This document shows, in pieces, positions 8,456 to 18,391 of a stretch of DNA of 58,586 nucleotides. A program made the position numbers and the translations under genes. Source of the stretch: an uncultured Bradyrhizobium sp. (GTDB lineage: Bacteria > Pseudomonadota > Alphaproteobacteria > Rhizobiales > Xanthobacteraceae). The DNA is taken from assembly GCF_947648125.1 (NCBI RefSeq), contig NZ_CANSMR010000038.1:1-58586 (forward strand), in the 5' to 3' direction. Under the pieces are notes generated by a model. The model ran no database searches. It saw nothing but the letters and a program-made list of their open reading frames with translations, and was not told where the DNA came from. The first letter of the stretch is position 1. Each line of letters begins with the position of its first letter.

Positions 8456-9250
8456 CTATTGCCCGAGCGGCTTCAGGATCTTGATCAGCTCGCCGTGCAC
8501 GAACTCGTTGCCGCAGACGACGTGGCCGGTCAGCAGCGGGTCGTCACTGCCCTGGATACCGGAGACGGTGCCGCCGGCTTCCCGGACCATCAAGAGGCCG
8601 GCTGCGACATCCCAAGACTGCAGATTGCGCTCCCAGTAGCCGTCGAGCCGGCCGGCGGCGACGAAGGCGAGGTCGAGCGAGGCGGCGCCGAAGCGGCGGA
8701 AGCCCGCGACCTTGCTCTGCAGCGCGGCCATCTCCTGCAGCGCCAGCTGGTGATTGCCGCGGCCGATATGCGGCAGGCCGCAGGCGACCACGCATTCGTT
8801 GAGTTGGCGGCGGCCGGCGACGCGCAGCCGCTGGTCGTTGAGGAACGCGCCCTTGCCGCGCTCGGCGATGTAGAGCTCGTCATTGGCGGGATTGTAGATC
8901 ACGCCCGCGATGATCGTGTCTTCGCGCTGAAGCCCGATCGAGATCGCGAATTGCGGGATGCCGTGCAGGAAGTTGGTGGTGCCGTCCAGGGGATCGACGA
9001 TCCAGGTGTGGGTCTTGTCGCTGCCTTCGCGCTTGCCGCCTTCCTCGCCGAGGAACCCGTAGCCGGGCCGGGCCTTCTCGAGGTCGGTGTAGAGCATCTC
9101 CTCGGCGCGCTTGTCGGCGAGCGAGACGAAGTTCGCCGGCCCCTTCAGCGACACCTGGAGGTGTTCGATCTCGCCGAGGTCGCGCTTGAGGCTGCGGCCG
9201 GCGCGGCGCGCGGCCTTGACCATGACATTGATGAGGGCGGAGTAGAGCAT
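8456..9250 (-). CDS. suhB: Inositol monophosphatase family protein
   Basis: This is a Mg2+-dependent, Li+-sensitive phosphatase of the IMPase/SuhB family, 264 aa. The metal-binding motifs are complete: GEEGG (about residue 69), DPLDGTTN (about 86) and the C-terminal WDVAAGLLMVREAGG (about 212). It cleaves inositol-1-phosphate or related sugar phosphates; SuhB members can also bind the transcription apparatus, which cannot be judged here. It is last in the minus-strand carbon block and converges on the AAA ATPase with 14 bp between stops. A palindromic repeat separates it from the Sel1-repeat gene. The symbol rests on family resemblance. Confidence 0.92.
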   Translation of the reverse strand: MLYSALINVMVKAARRAGRSLKRDLGEIEHLQVSLKGPANFVSLADKRAEEMLYTDLEKARPGYGFLGEEGGKREGSDKTHTWIVDPLDGTTNFLHGIPQFAISIGLQREDTIIAGVIYNPANDELYIAERGKGAFLNDQRLRVAGRRQLNECVVACGLPHIGRGNHQLALQEMAALQSKVAGFRRFGAASLDLAFVAAGRLDGYWERNLQSWDVAAGLLMVREAGGTVSGIQGSDDPLLTGHVVCGNEFVHGELIKILKPLGQ

Positions 9251-9303
9251 GATTGGCGATTTCTTTGGTGCGATGGTGCCGTGGCGGCGGGTTCAGATGT
9301 AGT

Positions 9304-9411
9304 CCCGTCATCCTGAGGAGCGCGGAACGCGCGTCTCGAAGGATCGACGGTCACCAGTCGGGGGCCGTGCATCCTTCGAGGCTCGCTCCGCTCGCACCTC
9401 AGGATGACGGG
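9304..9411. repeat. Long palindromic repeat (CCCGTCATCCTGAGG family)
   Basis: The outer arms CCCGTCATCCTGAGG and CCTCAGGATGACGGG are perfectly complementary. Inside lie the conserved words CGAAGGAT and ATCCTTCGAG. The right-degenerate relative is at 48995-49095. It lies between the Sel1 and IMPase genes. Confidence 0.85.
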
Positions 9412-9476
9412 GCGGGAGGGGAACTGCCTTGGATTCGCGGACTGGGGTGCCCTCTGGAGGCCGCCCCGTCAAGGCG

Positions 9477-10550
9477 TCATTTGACGTTGTTTCCGATCCA
9501 TTTTCGCGCGGCTGCCTCGCCCTTGGCGCGGTCTTCCGGGCTCATATCGGCGAGGATGTCGTCGAGATCGGGGTCGCCCTTGCCGGCGGTCTTGGCGACC
9601 GTGTGCCATTTCAGCGCCTCGACCTTGTCCACCGGGGCGCCCGCGCCGGTCGCCAGCACATGGGCGAGGCGGTTCTGCGCGATCGCGCTGTTCTGCCGGG
9701 CAGCCTTGCGCAGCAGCGCCACCGCCGCCGGCACATTCCGCGGCGTGCCGGCGCCGTTGTAGAGCGCGATGGCATATTCGACCTCGGCATCGACATTGTC
9801 GGCCAGCGAGGCGGCCTGCAGCAGCCGGGCCGCCTTTTCGAGGTCCTTCGGCACGCCGGTGCCTTCCTTGTAGAAGGTCGCGAGCGCGTATTGCGCCTCG
9901 GGGCTGCCGGCGTCCGCGGCCATCCGCAACAGCTCGGCGGAGCGCTTGAGGTCCTGCGGCAGGGTCTGGCCGTCGAGATAGAGCAGCGCGAGGTTATAGG
10001 CCGCCTTCGGTTCGCCGAGCTTGGCCGACGAGGCCAGCAGCTTGACCGCGGAATCCTTGTCCACCGCGCCGCCACGGCCGGCGATCCGCATCATCGCGAG
10101 CGCGAACATCGCCTCGCGGTCACCGGCGTCGGACGCGCGCTTGTACCAGTCGTCGGCCTTGACGTAGTCGCGCTTGACGCCGAGCCCGTTGGCATAGAGC
10201 TCGCCCAGCATCGTCATGGCCTTGGCATCGTTGTTGTTCTGGGCGCGCACCATCGCCAGGTCGAACGCGGTCTTGTACATGCCGCGCTGATAGGCGCCGT
10301 AGACGAGGTCGACATTGGGATCGTCAGGCGTCGGGGTCGGCGAGGGTGTCGGGGTGGCCGTTGGTGTGGCGGTGGGCTTCGGCGCGGGCTTCTTCGCGGC
10401 GGGCGCATGCACCTTTGGCTTCTCTTTCGGCGCCTCCTTCTTCGCGGGCGGCGGCGTCTGTGCCGGCGGCGTGATCGAGAGCTGCGCCATCGCGCCGCTC
10501 GCCAGCATCGTGCAGCCGAGCGCAACTCCTATCGGACGCAGGCATTTCAT
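9477..10550 (-). CDS. Secreted Sel1/TPR-repeat protein
   Basis: This is a 357-aa protein with a signal peptide (MKCLRPIGVALGC...ASGAMAQ). A Pro/Ala/Lys/Thr-rich linker (about residues 25-75) precedes five or more Sel1-like repeats of about 36 residues. Typical words are AMTMLGELYANGLGV, AAYNLALLYLDG, AQYALATFYKEGTGV and VEYAIALYNGAG. Such repeats act as protein-binding scaffolds, here presumably periplasmic. ATG 10548-10550 is chosen because it opens the signal peptide, although the frame stays open further upstream. It starts 7 nt after the ThiE-like stop and is probably co-transcribed. No specific partner can be named. Confidence 0.88.
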   Translation of the reverse strand: MKCLRPIGVALGCTMLASGAMAQLSITPPAQTPPPAKKEAPKEKPKVHAPAAKKPAPKPTATPTATPTPSPTPTPDDPNVDLVYGAYQRGMYKTAFDLAMVRAQNNNDAKAMTMLGELYANGLGVKRDYVKADDWYKRASDAGDREAMFALAMMRIAGRGGAVDKDSAVKLLASSAKLGEPKAAYNLALLYLDGQTLPQDLKRSAELLRMAADAGSPEAQYALATFYKEGTGVPKDLEKAARLLQAASLADNVDAEVEYAIALYNGAGTPRNVPAAVALLRKAARQNSAIAQNRLAHVLATGAGAPVDKVEALKWHTVAKTAGKGDPDLDDILADMSPEDRAKGEAAARKWIGNNVK

Positions 10551-10557
10551 TCCGGCG

Positions 10558-11235
10558 TCATCCCTCGGCCTTGGCCTTGCCCAATGTGCCGGCATGCGCG
10601 TGCGCAACCGCTTCGCCGATCTCGACGAGTGCGGCCTTGGCGCCGCGCGGATCGGACCAGATGAAATCTCCGACCAGCACGAAATCCGCGCCGGCCGCGG
10701 CGAACGCCTCGGCTTCCTCGCGCGAGGTCGCAAAGCCGACGCAGGGTGGCTCGAACAACTCGTCCCACCATTCCAGCCGCTCGGCGATCGCCTCAAGCGA
10801 GGGCCGCTGTCCCTTGGCGTCGGGCTCGCCGAACAGCACATAGTCGGCACCGGCTTCGCCCGCGGCCATGGAATCGTGGCGCGTCGCGAGCCCGCCGACG
10901 CCTGCGATACGGTCGGGCTTCAGCGCAGGCATCGCCTCTTCCATCGCGGCGATGCCGGTCAGGTGTGCGCCATCGGCGCCGGCGCGGGCCACGATATCGG
11001 GATGGCCGTCGATCAGCAGCGCCGCACCCGCGTTCTGGATCGCAGGCGCCAGCGCCTTGATGGTGGAGATGATGCTGCGCGGATCGGTCTCGCGCAGCCG
11101 CACCAGAACGGCCGCGACGTCGGCCGCGGGAAGCAGGTCGGCAAGCTCGGCCGCAAGCTGCAACGGCTCGTCGACCGGCGGGGTTGCCAGATAGAGGCGC
11201 GGCACCGGCGGCGGCGGAACGGGCTTGGTGGCCAA
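10558..11235 (-). CDS. Thiamine-phosphate synthase-like (ThiE/TenI) protein
   Basis: This is a TIM-barrel protein of 225 aa resembling ThiE/TenI. Barrel words are LYLATPP, GAALLIDGHPDIVARAGADGAHL, IAGVGG..ATRHDSMAAGEAGADYVLFGEP and AGADFVLVGDFIW. The pyrophosphate-binding residues of true ThiE are only partly evident, so it may be a TenI-like or divergent member rather than a proven synthase. Its first codon is TTG at 11233-11235, directly after the class I aldolase stop (TAG) and in the same frame. A purine-rich AGGCGG lies about 7 nt upstream, and a GTG at codon 11 is an alternative start. Translation is probably coupled to the aldolase. Confidence 0.8.
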   Translation of the reverse strand: MATKPVPPPPVPRLYLATPPVDEPLQLAAELADLLPAADVAAVLVRLRETDPRSIISTIKALAPAIQNAGAALLIDGHPDIVARAGADGAHLTGIAAMEEAMPALKPDRIAGVGGLATRHDSMAAGEAGADYVLFGEPDAKGQRPSLEAIAERLEWWDELFEPPCVGFATSREEAEAFAAAGADFVLVGDFIWSDPRGAKAALVEIGEAVAHAHAGTLGKAKAEG

Positions 11236-12261
11236 CTATGCCGCCTGTTTCTCGAGGCCGGCTTCCCAATTGCCGGTGCTCGCCAGTCCGTTCATCCGGG
11301 CGCGATGCGAGAAGGCGCGCTGGCCCGCGGGAACATTGTCTGATTTGCCGGACCACGCCTTCTGCGGCGCCGCCTGCAGCGCACGGCCATAGGAGAAGGT
11401 CAGCCGCCAGGGCAGGTGGCCGATCTTGTTCATGGCGTCGAGATGCGCGGTCGCTTCCTCGTCGCTCTGTCCGCCGGAAAGGAAAGCGATGCCGGGCACC
11501 GCGGCCGGCACGCAGCTCTTGAGCAGGCGGATGGTCTTCTCGGCGACTTCCTGCACCGACGCCTGCTTCGGGCACTTCTTGCCCGAGATCACCATGTTGG
11601 GCTTCAGGATCATGCCTTCGAGCGCGACGCGCTGCACCCGCAATTCCTGGAAGGTGCGGTTCAGCACACGCTGCGTCACCTCATAGCAGCGGTCGATGTC
11701 GTGATCGCCGTCCATCAGCACCTCGGGCTCGACGATCGGGACGATCTGTGCGGCCTGGCACAGCGCGGCATAGCGCGCCAGCGCGTGGGCGTTGACGCGG
11801 ACCGCGGTCTGGGTCGGAATTCGCGGCCCGATATCGATCACGGCGCGCCATTTCGCAAAGCGCGCACCGCGCTCGTAATATTTCTTCAGGCGCTCGGCGA
11901 GCTTGTCGAGGCCGGCGGTGACGAGTTCGCCCGGGCAGTTCGGCAGCGCCTGCGTGCCTTCGTCGACCTTGATGCCGGGAATGCTGCCGGCCTGCTCGAT
12001 CAGCTTGACCAGCGGCGTGCCGTCCTTGGCATTCTGCCAGATCGTCTCGTCGTAGAGGATGACGCCGGAGATGTACTTGCTCATCGCCTCCTGCGAGCGG
12101 AACAGCATCTCGCGGTAGTCGCGGCGACTGTCTTCGGTCGAATCGACCTTGATGGCGTCGAAACGCTTCTTGATGGTGCCGGAGGATTCGTCGGCGGCGA
12201 GGATGCCCTTGCCCGGGGTGACCATGGCGAGCGCAATTTTGTTGAGGTCAGCGAGGTTCAT
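11236..12261 (-). CDS. Fructose-bisphosphate aldolase, class I
   Basis: This is a Schiff-base (metal-free) aldolase interconverting fructose-1,6-bisphosphate with DHAP and glyceraldehyde-3-phosphate. It is 341 aa, near the usual class I length. The N-terminus has the diagnostic GKGILAADESSGTIKKRF. The Schiff-base lysine lies in the EGMILKPNM segment, and the phosphate-binding region FLSGGQSDEEAT is present. ATG 12259-12261 is chosen because that N-terminus begins there. It follows the unrelated class II enzyme by 190 bp, giving two aldolase chemistries side by side. Its TAG stop abuts the start of the same-frame ThiE-like gene. Confidence 0.95.
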   Translation of the reverse strand: MNLADLNKIALAMVTPGKGILAADESSGTIKKRFDAIKVDSTEDSRRDYREMLFRSQEAMSKYISGVILYDETIWQNAKDGTPLVKLIEQAGSIPGIKVDEGTQALPNCPGELVTAGLDKLAERLKKYYERGARFAKWRAVIDIGPRIPTQTAVRVNAHALARYAALCQAAQIVPIVEPEVLMDGDHDIDRCYEVTQRVLNRTFQELRVQRVALEGMILKPNMVISGKKCPKQASVQEVAEKTIRLLKSCVPAAVPGIAFLSGGQSDEEATAHLDAMNKIGHLPWRLTFSYGRALQAAPQKAWSGKSDNVPAGQRAFSHRARMNGLASTGNWEAGLEKQAA

Positions 12262-12374
12262 CGGGGGCGTCCTCCGGAGCCATTGCCTTTGCAAACCAAA
12301 ATAGGCGGTTCTCGGGCAAATGCCTAGAAAACGTTGGTCGCGGCCGATGTTTGTCGCAGCCGGCGATCAAGCCC

Positions 12375-12413
12375 CGGGACACCGTTTCCGACTGCGTCAG
12401 AACCGGTGTCCCG
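12375..12413. terminator. Hairpin between the two aldolase genes
   Basis: Arms CGGGACACCG and CGGTGTCCCG form a perfect 10-bp stem with a 19-nt loop, 39 nt beyond the class II aldolase stop on the minus strand. There is no clear U-run. It may attenuate or punctuate transcription into the class I gene. Confidence 0.4.
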
Positions 12414-12435
12414 CCTTAATGATTCAGGCGAGAAG

Positions 12436-12461
12436 TTGTCAGGCGACCTTGTCAGGCGACC
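12436..12461. repeat. 13-bp tandem duplication over a stop codon
   Basis: TTGTCAGGCGACC occurs twice head to tail at 12436-12448 and 12449-12461. On the minus strand the unit encodes the last residues and TGA of the class II aldolase, so the second unit is a duplicate stop region just outside the gene. Confidence 0.85.
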
Positions 12462-13519
12462 TTGGGATCGAGCGCGCCCGCAGCGTAGCGCTTGGCCATT
12501 TCCGCCGTGGTCAGCACCTTCTTGATCTTGCTGGCCTGGCCCGCGGTGTTGAACTCCTGCAGGCGCTGCTTGCACAGCTTGGTCATCGCCTCCATCGCGG
12601 GCTTCAGGTACTTGCGCGGATCGAACTCTTCCGGATTGTCCTTCAGCACCTTGCGGATCTGGCCGGTCATCGCCATCCGGTTGTCGGTGTCGATGTTGAT
12701 CTTGCGCACGCCGTTCTTGATGCCGCGCTGGATCTCGGCGACCGGCACGCCCCAGGTCGGCTTCATCTTGCCGCCATTGGCGTTGATGATTTCCTGCAGC
12801 TCCTGCGGCACCGACGAGGAGCCGTGCATGACGAGATGCGTGTTCGGCAGCTTGCGATGGATTTCCTCGATCACGTTCATGGCGAGGATGTCGCCGTCGG
12901 GCTTGCGGGTGAACTTGTAGGCGCCGTGCGAGGTGCCCATCGCGATCGCCAGCGCGTCGACCTTGGTCTCCTTGACGAACTTCACGGCCTCGTCCGGATT
13001 GGTCAGCAGCTGGTCATGCGACAGCTTGCCTTCGGCGCCGTGGCCGTCTTCCTTGTCGCCCATGCCGGTCTCGAGCGAGCCGAGCACGCCGAGCTCGCCT
13101 TCCACCGAGATGCCGCCGAGATGGGCCATGCCGGTCACGGTCCTGGTGACGCCGACATTGTAGTCCCAGTCGCCGGGGGTCTTGCCGTCGGCCTTCAGCG
13201 AGCCGTCCATCATGACCGAGGTGAAGCCGGCCTGGATCGCGGTCATGCAGGTGGCGGGCTCGTTGCCGTGGTCGAGATGCACGCAGACCGGGATCTGCGG
13301 ATAAATCTCGGTGACGGCATCCATCATGTGCTTGAGCATGACGTCGTTGGCGTAGGACCGCGCACCGCGCGAGGCCTGGATGATGACCGGCGCGTCGACC
13401 TCGGAGGCCGCGGCCATGATCGCCAGTGCCTGCTCCATGTTGTTGATGTTGAAGGCAGGTACGCCGTAATCGTGCTCGGCCGCGTGATCGAGCAGTTGCC
13501 GCAATGTTATGCGAGCCAT
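12452..13519 (-). CDS. fba: Fructose-bisphosphate aldolase, class II (Calvin subtype)
   Basis: This is the zinc-dependent aldolase of glycolysis, gluconeogenesis and the Calvin cycle, 355 aa. Visible are the metal His in [20 protein letters not shown], the later metal-site HGSSSVP, and the substrate-binding [12 protein letters not shown]. Length and motifs match the subtype found with cbb genes in alphaproteobacteria. It starts 42 bp after pgk and is probably in the same transcript as tkt, gap and pgk. No RuBisCO or phosphoribulokinase genes are in this window, so a Calvin role is not shown here. The symbol is by family; cbbA is a synonym in autotrophs. Confidence 0.95.
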   Translation of the reverse strand: MARITLRQLLDHAAEHDYGVPAFNINNMEQALAIMAAASEVDAPVIIQASRGARSYANDVMLKHMMDAVTEIYPQIPVCVHLDHGNEPATCMTAIQAGFTSVMMDGSLKADGKTPGDWDYNVGVTRTVTGMAHLGGISVEGELGVLGSLETGMGDKEDGHGAEGKLSHDQLLTNPDEAVKFVKETKVDALAIAMGTSHGAYKFTRKPDGDILAMNVIEEIHRKLPNTHLVMHGSSSVPQELQEIINANGGKMKPTWGVPVAEIQRGIKNGVRKINIDTDNRMAMTGQIRKVLKDNPEEFDPRKYLKPAMEAMTKLCKQRLQEFNTAGQASKIKKVLTTAEMAKRYAAGALDPKVA

Positions 13520-13561
13520 TCCATTTCTCCCTGTAATGCGCGTTCGCGGATGTGACCTAAA

Positions 13562-14758
13562 TCAACCCTTCTTCAAAACTTCGACGCCCGGCAGCGGCTT
13601 GCCTTCCATCCATTCAAGAAACGCGCCGCCCGCGGTCGAGACGTAGGAAAAATCGCCGGCCACGCCCGCCTGGTTGAGCGCCGCGACGGTGTCGCCGCCG
13701 CCGGCGACCGAGATCAGCTTTCTGGCCCTGGTGCGCTCGGCGGCATGCTTGGCCGACACCACGGTGCCGCGGTCGAACGGCGTCAGCTCGAAGGCGCCGA
13801 GCGGCCCGTTCCAGACCAGCGTCGCGGCATCGTCGATCGCGGCATGGATGCGCGCGATCGATTGCGGGCCGACGTCGAGGATCATGCCGTCAGCCGGGAT
13901 CGCGTCGAGGCCATAGGCATGCGACGGCGCGTTGGCGGCGAACTGGTTGGCGACAACCGCATCAACCGGCAGGATGATCGCGCAATTGGCCGCGTTGGCC
14001 TTCTCCATGATCCGCAGCGCGGTTGGAGCGAGGTCCTTTTCGGCGAGCGACTTGCCGACGGCGATGCCCTGCGCGTGCAGGAAGGTGTTGGCCATGCCGC
14101 CGCCGATCACCAGCGCGTCGACCTTGTTCACGAGGTTTTCCAGCAGGTCGATCTTGGTCGAGACCTTGGCGCCGCCGATGATCGCGATCACGGGCTTCGT
14201 TGGGGCTTCCAGCGCCTTGCCGAGCGCGTCGAGCTCGGCCTGCATGGTGCGGCCGGCATAGGCCGGCAGCTTGTGGCCGAGGCCTTCGGTCGAGGCGTGG
14301 GCGCGATGCGCGGCGGAGAAGGCGTCGTTGACCCAGATGTCGCCGAGCTTGGCCAGTTCAGCGACGAAGCCGGCGTCGTTCTTTTCCTCTTCCTTGTGGA
14401 AGCGGGTGTTCTCGAGACAGAGGATGTCGCCGTCCTTGAGGGCCGCAACCGCCTTGGCCGCCGCTTCGCCGATGCAATCCTCGGCGAAGGCGACCGGGCG
14501 CTTGATCACCTTGGACAGCGCCTCGGCGACCGGCTTCAGCGAGTCCTTGGGATCGCGGCCCTTGGGCCGGCCGAAATGGGCGAGCAGGATCACCTTGCCG
14601 CCCTTGTCGGAAATTTCGGTGATGGTGGGAGCAACGCGCTCGAGCCGCGTGGCGTCGGTGACGCGGCCGCCTTCCATGGGAACGTTGAGGTCGACGCGCA
14701 GCAGCACGCGCTGGCCCTTCACGTTGACGTCGTCGAGGGTGCGGAACGATTTGGTCAT
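13562..14758 (-). CDS. pgk: Phosphoglycerate kinase
   Basis: This enzyme interconverts 1,3-bisphosphoglycerate plus ADP with 3-phosphoglycerate plus ATP. It is 398 aa, the standard length. The N-terminal substrate half has [19 protein letters not shown] and [13 protein letters not shown]. The nucleotide half has [32 protein letters not shown] and the hinge/ATP motif [12 protein letters not shown]. It lies 142 bp after gap with a stem-loop in the spacer, and 42 bp before the class II aldolase. Confidence 0.97.
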   Translation of the reverse strand: MTKSFRTLDDVNVKGQRVLLRVDLNVPMEGGRVTDATRLERVAPTITEISDKGGKVILLAHFGRPKGRDPKDSLKPVAEALSKVIKRPVAFAEDCIGEAAAKAVAALKDGDILCLENTRFHKEEEKNDAGFVAELAKLGDIWVNDAFSAAHRAHASTEGLGHKLPAYAGRTMQAELDALGKALEAPTKPVIAIIGGAKVSTKIDLLENLVNKVDALVIGGGMANTFLHAQGIAVGKSLAEKDLAPTALRIMEKANAANCAIILPVDAVVANQFAANAPSHAYGLDAIPADGMILDVGPQSIARIHAAIDDAATLVWNGPLGAFELTPFDRGTVVSAKHAAERTRARKLISVAGGGDTVAALNQAGVAGDFSYVSTAGGAFLEWMEGKPLPGVEVLKKG

Positions 14759-14861
14759 GAGCGTTTCCTGTGCGGCCGGACACAGCCATCCAGTGGACGG
14801 CGTCGCTTTCGCTTGCCGATGTCGCGGCCGTCAAGGTCGCGAATGCGGGGGCAAACACGCA

Positions 14862-14886
14862 GATGCCCGGCGCTGGGCCGGGCATC
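14862..14886 (-). terminator. Hairpin downstream of gap
   Basis: GATGCCCGGC and GCCGGGCATC form a perfect 10-bp stem with a 5-nt loop, starting 14 nt past the gap stop on the minus strand. The run that follows is not U-rich, so it may stabilise the gap transcript or cause partial termination before pgk. Confidence 0.5.
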
Positions 14887-14900
14887 ACGGTGGTCTATGT

Positions 14901-15908
14901 TCAGATCAGCTTGCCGATCGCGACGGCGGTGTCGGCCATGCGGTTCGAGAAACCCCACTCATTGTCGTACCAGGCCATCACACGCACCAGCGTGCCGTTC
15001 TGCACCTTGGTCTGGTCCATGTGGAAGGTGGCCGAGTGCGGATCGTGGTTGAAATCGATCGAGACGTTCGGCGCAGTGGTGAAGCCCAGGATGCCCTTGA
15101 GCTGCTGCTCGGAGGCGCGCTTCATCGCCTCGTTGATTTCCTTGGCGTCGGTGGCGCGCTTGGCGACGATCTTCAGGTCGATCACCGAGACGTTCGGGGT
15201 CGGCACGCGGATCGAGACGCCGTCGAGCTTGCCCTTCAGTTCCGGCAGCACCAGGCCGATGGCTTTCGCGGCACCGGTCGAGGTCGGGATCATCGACATC
15301 GCCGCGGCGCGACCGCGATAGAGATCCTTGTGCAGGGTGTCGAGCGTAGGCTGGTCGCCGGTATAGGCGTGGATCGTGGTCATGAAGCCGGTTTCGATGC
15401 CGACCGTCTCGTTCAACACCTTGGCAACTGGCGCCAGGCAGTTGGTGGTGCAGGAGCCGTTGGAGACGACAAGCTGATCCTTGTTCAGCGTGTCATGGTT
15501 GACGCCGTAGACGATCGTCGCATCGGCACCGTCGGCGGGCGCCGAGACCAGCACGCGCTTGGCGCCGGCGGCAAGATGCGCAGAGGCCTTGTCCTTGGCG
15601 GTGAAGATGCCGGTGCATTCCAGCGCGATGTCGACGCCGAGGGCCTTCCACGGCAGCTTGGACGGATCGCGCTCGGCCGAGACCTTGATCTTGTTGTCGC
15701 CGACGCTGATCGAATCGCCGTCGACGGTCACGGTGCCAGGAAAGCGGCCATGCACGGAATCGAAGCGCAGCAGGTGCGCGTTGGTCTCGACCGGACCGAG
15801 GTCGTTGATGCCGACCACCTCGATGTCCTTGCGGCCGGACTCGGCGATGGCGCGCAACACATTGCGGCCGATACGCCCAAACCCGTTGATCGCGACGCGG
15901 ATTGCCAT
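14901..15908 (-). CDS. gap: Glyceraldehyde-3-phosphate dehydrogenase, type I
   Basis: This is an NAD(P)-dependent dehydrogenase, 335 aa. The N-terminal dinucleotide fold reads [14 protein letters not shown]. The catalytic Cys lies in [12 protein letters not shown] (Gly where Ala is commonest) and the phosphate/substrate loop in STGAAKAIG. The C-terminal [12 protein letters not shown] is conserved. It stands second in the tkt-gap-pgk-fba series, 163 bp after tkt. Coenzyme preference is not assigned. Confidence 0.97.
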   Translation of the reverse strand: MAIRVAINGFGRIGRNVLRAIAESGRKDIEVVGINDLGPVETNAHLLRFDSVHGRFPGTVTVDGDSISVGDNKIKVSAERDPSKLPWKALGVDIALECTGIFTAKDKASAHLAAGAKRVLVSAPADGADATIVYGVNHDTLNKDQLVVSNGSCTTNCLAPVAKVLNETVGIETGFMTTIHAYTGDQPTLDTLHKDLYRGRAAAMSMIPTSTGAAKAIGLVLPELKGKLDGVSIRVPTPNVSVIDLKIVAKRATDAKEINEAMKRASEQQLKGILGFTTAPNVSIDFNHDPHSATFHMDQTKVQNGTLVRVMAWYDNEWGFSNRMADTAVAIGKLI

Positions 15909-15940
15909 GCTGTGTCTCCTCTAAAAGCTGCTGCCGGCCC

Positions 15941-15958
15941 CGTGGGAGGTATCCCACG
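15941..15958. terminator. Hairpin in the tkt-gap spacer
   Basis: CGTGGGA and TCCCACG form a 7-bp stem with a 4-nt loop, 33-50 nt upstream of the gap start. Reading with the operon it has no U-run, so it is more likely an intercistronic stem that uncouples or protects the gap message. Confidence 0.35.
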
Positions 15959-16071
15959 AGGGTTTTACGGCGGAACGCCCGGTTCAGCCGGACGCGAGCG
16001 GAAAAGATGGAGCTTTGGTAATCCTTTTTCGCGGCAAGCTCAACCTTCGACCGGCGGGTGTCTGGCCAGCG

Positions 16072-18054
16072 TCAGACGCGCTTCAGGGCAGCGTTAACGA
16101 CGGCCTCTGCAGTAATGCCGAAATGCGGGAAAAGGTCCTTCGCCGGGGCGCTGGCGCCGAAACCGTGCATGCCAACGAATTCGCCGTCATGGCCGATCAC
16201 GGCATCCCAACCCCAGCGCACCGCGGCCTCGATCGCGATCTTGACCGGGGCCTTGCCGATAACGGCGTTTTGCCGCTCGGCGGGCTGCGCCAGCAGCAAT
16301 TCCAGCGACGGGACCGAGACGACCCGCGTCGCGATGCCGCGCCCGGCGAGCTGCTTCTGGGCCTCGACCGCGATCTGGACCTCGGAACCGGAGGCGAACA
16401 ATGACACTTTTGCGTCGCCCTGCGCCGCGACCAGCTCGTAGGCGCCATGGCTGCACGGGTTGTCGTTCGGCGCAGTGGTGCGGAGCTGCGGCAGGTTCTG
16501 GCGGGTCAGTGCCAGCACGGTCGGTCCGTCGATCCGGTTGAGCGCCAGTTCCCAGCACTCGGCGGTCTCGACCGCGTCGCAGGGACGGAACACGCGCATG
16601 TTGGGCATCGCGCGCAGCGCGGAGAGATGCTCGACCGGCTGGTGCGTCGGGCCGTCCTCGCCGAGGCCGATCGAATCATGGGTCATCACATAGACCACGC
16701 CGGTGCCCATCAGCGCGGACAGCCGCATCGCACCGCGCGCATAGTCGGTGAACACCAGGAAGGTTGCGCCGTTCGGCGCGAAGCCGCCATGTAGGAAGAT
16801 GCCGTTGAGGCACGCCGCCATGCCGTGCTCGCGGACGCCGTAATGGATGAAGCGGCCCTTCGGGGTCTTGGCGGCGAACGCAGTCGCCGACTTCGCCTTG
16901 TTGTTGTTGGAGCCGGTGAGGTCGGCGGAGCCGGCCACGAATTCCATCGGCATCGCGGCGGCGATCACTTCGATCGCGGCTTCCGACGACTTGCGGGTCG
17001 CGACGTTGAGCGGATTTTCCAGCAGCCCCTTCTTGAAGGCGCGCAGCCCCTTGGCGAGCGACTGCGGCCGCTCGTGACGGATCCGACGTTCGAACTCGGC
17101 GCGCTTGCGGTTGCCGAGCTGCGCGAACAGCTCGTCCCACGCCTTGTGCTCGGCGGCGCCGCGGGCACCCGCCTCGCGCCAGGCCTTCAGCACGTCGTCG
17201 GGCACAGAGAACGGCTCGAGCGAGATGCCGAGCTTCTCCTTGGCACCCTTGAGCTCGGCAGCGCCGAGCGCCTCGCCATGAGCTTTCGCGGTGCCGGCCC
17301 TGGTCGGCGCGCCGAAGCCGATCGTGGTCTTGCAGGCGATCATCGAAGGCTTGCTGGATTTCTGCGCACGGGTGATCGCGGCGGCAATCGCCTGCGGATC
17401 ATGTCCGTCGATCAATTCGGCGGCCCAGCCGGCGGACTTGAAGCGCTTCACCTGGTCGACGGAATCGGAGATCGAGGTCGGACCGTCGATCGAGATGCCG
17501 TTGTCGTCGTACAGCACGATCATCTTGTTGAGGCGCCAATGGCCGGCCAGCGCGATCGCTTCCTGCGAGATGCCTTCCATCAGGTCGCCGTCGGAGGCGA
17601 GCACATAGGTGTGGTGGTTGACGATCTTCTTGCCGAACTCTGCGGCGAGCATCTTCTCGGCGAGCGCCATGCCGACCGCGGTCGCAATGCCCTGGCCGAG
17701 CGGGCCGGTGGTGGTCTCGATGCCCTTGGTGTGGAAGTTCTCCGGGTGTCCCGGCGTCAGCGATCCGAGCTGGCGGAAACGCTTGATCTGGTCGAGCGTC
17801 ATGTCCTTGTTGCCGGTAAGGTACAGCAACGCATAGAGCAGCATCGAGCCATGGCCGGCCGAGAGGACGAAACGGTCGCGATCGGGCCATGCCGTGTCGG
17901 CGGCATCGAATTTCAGAAATTTGGTGAACAGAACGGTCGCGATGTCGGCGGCGCCCATCGGCAGGCCGGGATGGCCGGAATTCGCCTTCTCGACGGCGTC
18001 CATGGCAAGGCCACGGATCGCATTGGCCATACGGGTGTGATCGACCTGCGTCAT
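16072..18054 (-). CDS. tkt: Transketolase
   Basis: This ThDP enzyme transfers two-carbon ketol units in the pentose-phosphate and Calvin cycles. It is 660 aa. ThDP-domain motifs are [31 protein letters not shown] and the Mg2+/ThDP motif [14 protein letters not shown] with downstream DDNGIS. The pyrimidine domain has [10 protein letters not shown], and phosphate-binding GEDGPTHQP follows. ATG 18052-18054 is chosen because the conserved N-terminus begins just after it; an in-frame ATG at 18216 would add 54 unconserved residues. It is the first gene of the minus-strand carbon block, divergent from DUF4164-zapA. Confidence 0.96.
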   Translation of the reverse strand: MTQVDHTRMANAIRGLAMDAVEKANSGHPGLPMGAADIATVLFTKFLKFDAADTAWPDRDRFVLSAGHGSMLLYALLYLTGNKDMTLDQIKRFRQLGSLTPGHPENFHTKGIETTTGPLGQGIATAVGMALAEKMLAAEFGKKIVNHHTYVLASDGDLMEGISQEAIALAGHWRLNKMIVLYDDNGISIDGPTSISDSVDQVKRFKSAGWAAELIDGHDPQAIAAAITRAQKSSKPSMIACKTTIGFGAPTRAGTAKAHGEALGAAELKGAKEKLGISLEPFSVPDDVLKAWREAGARGAAEHKAWDELFAQLGNRKRAEFERRIRHERPQSLAKGLRAFKKGLLENPLNVATRKSSEAAIEVIAAAMPMEFVAGSADLTGSNNNKAKSATAFAAKTPKGRFIHYGVREHGMAACLNGIFLHGGFAPNGATFLVFTDYARGAMRLSALMGTGVVYVMTHDSIGLGEDGPTHQPVEHLSALRAMPNMRVFRPCDAVETAECWELALNRIDGPTVLALTRQNLPQLRTTAPNDNPCSHGAYELVAAQGDAKVSLFASGSEVQIAVEAQKQLAGRGIATRVVSVPSLELLLAQPAERQNAVIGKAPVKIAIEAAVRWGWDAVIGHDGEFVGMHGFGASAPAKDLFPHFGITAEAVVNAALKRV

Positions 18055-18391
18055 GATGAAAAGTCCGCCTGGAATGAGGAGCTGAATGCTGGACGCATCG
18101 GGGCGGGCAGCCGCGATACGCGCGTGGATGGCCTTACGGGTTGGAGGGTGGATTAGCACCTCAATTCCGCAAGTCCAAGGCGATGAAACGCCCCAAAACG
18201 GGGAAAAGTCGCCCAAAATGGCCCAATTTCATTGAACGGTGCATAGTTTGGCGCCGCCGTTGCACTCGGCTCGCTTGCCACGTAAATTTCGTCCGCTAAC
18301 CGCTTGCCGAACCGCCAGTTTTGCCGTGCGGCAGGCCTGTTTCCACCAGGCTACCCCAGCTGACCGACTTGAAGGGTCCACACCGCGTGTC
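18055..18391. other. Divergent intergenic region, tkt and DUF4164-zapA
   Basis: These 337 bp carry the promoters for both directions. An AT-richer stretch with several CCCAAAA-like words lies at about 18185-18235 and would suit the tkt promoter. No palindrome strong enough to call an operator was seen. A short open frame (18239 onward) is in phase with DUF4164 but looks non-coding. Confidence 0.45.

Noticed and set aside
10558-11235. TPP riboswitch controlling the ThiE-like gene
   Set aside because: There is no untranslated space: the gene abuts the aldolase stop.
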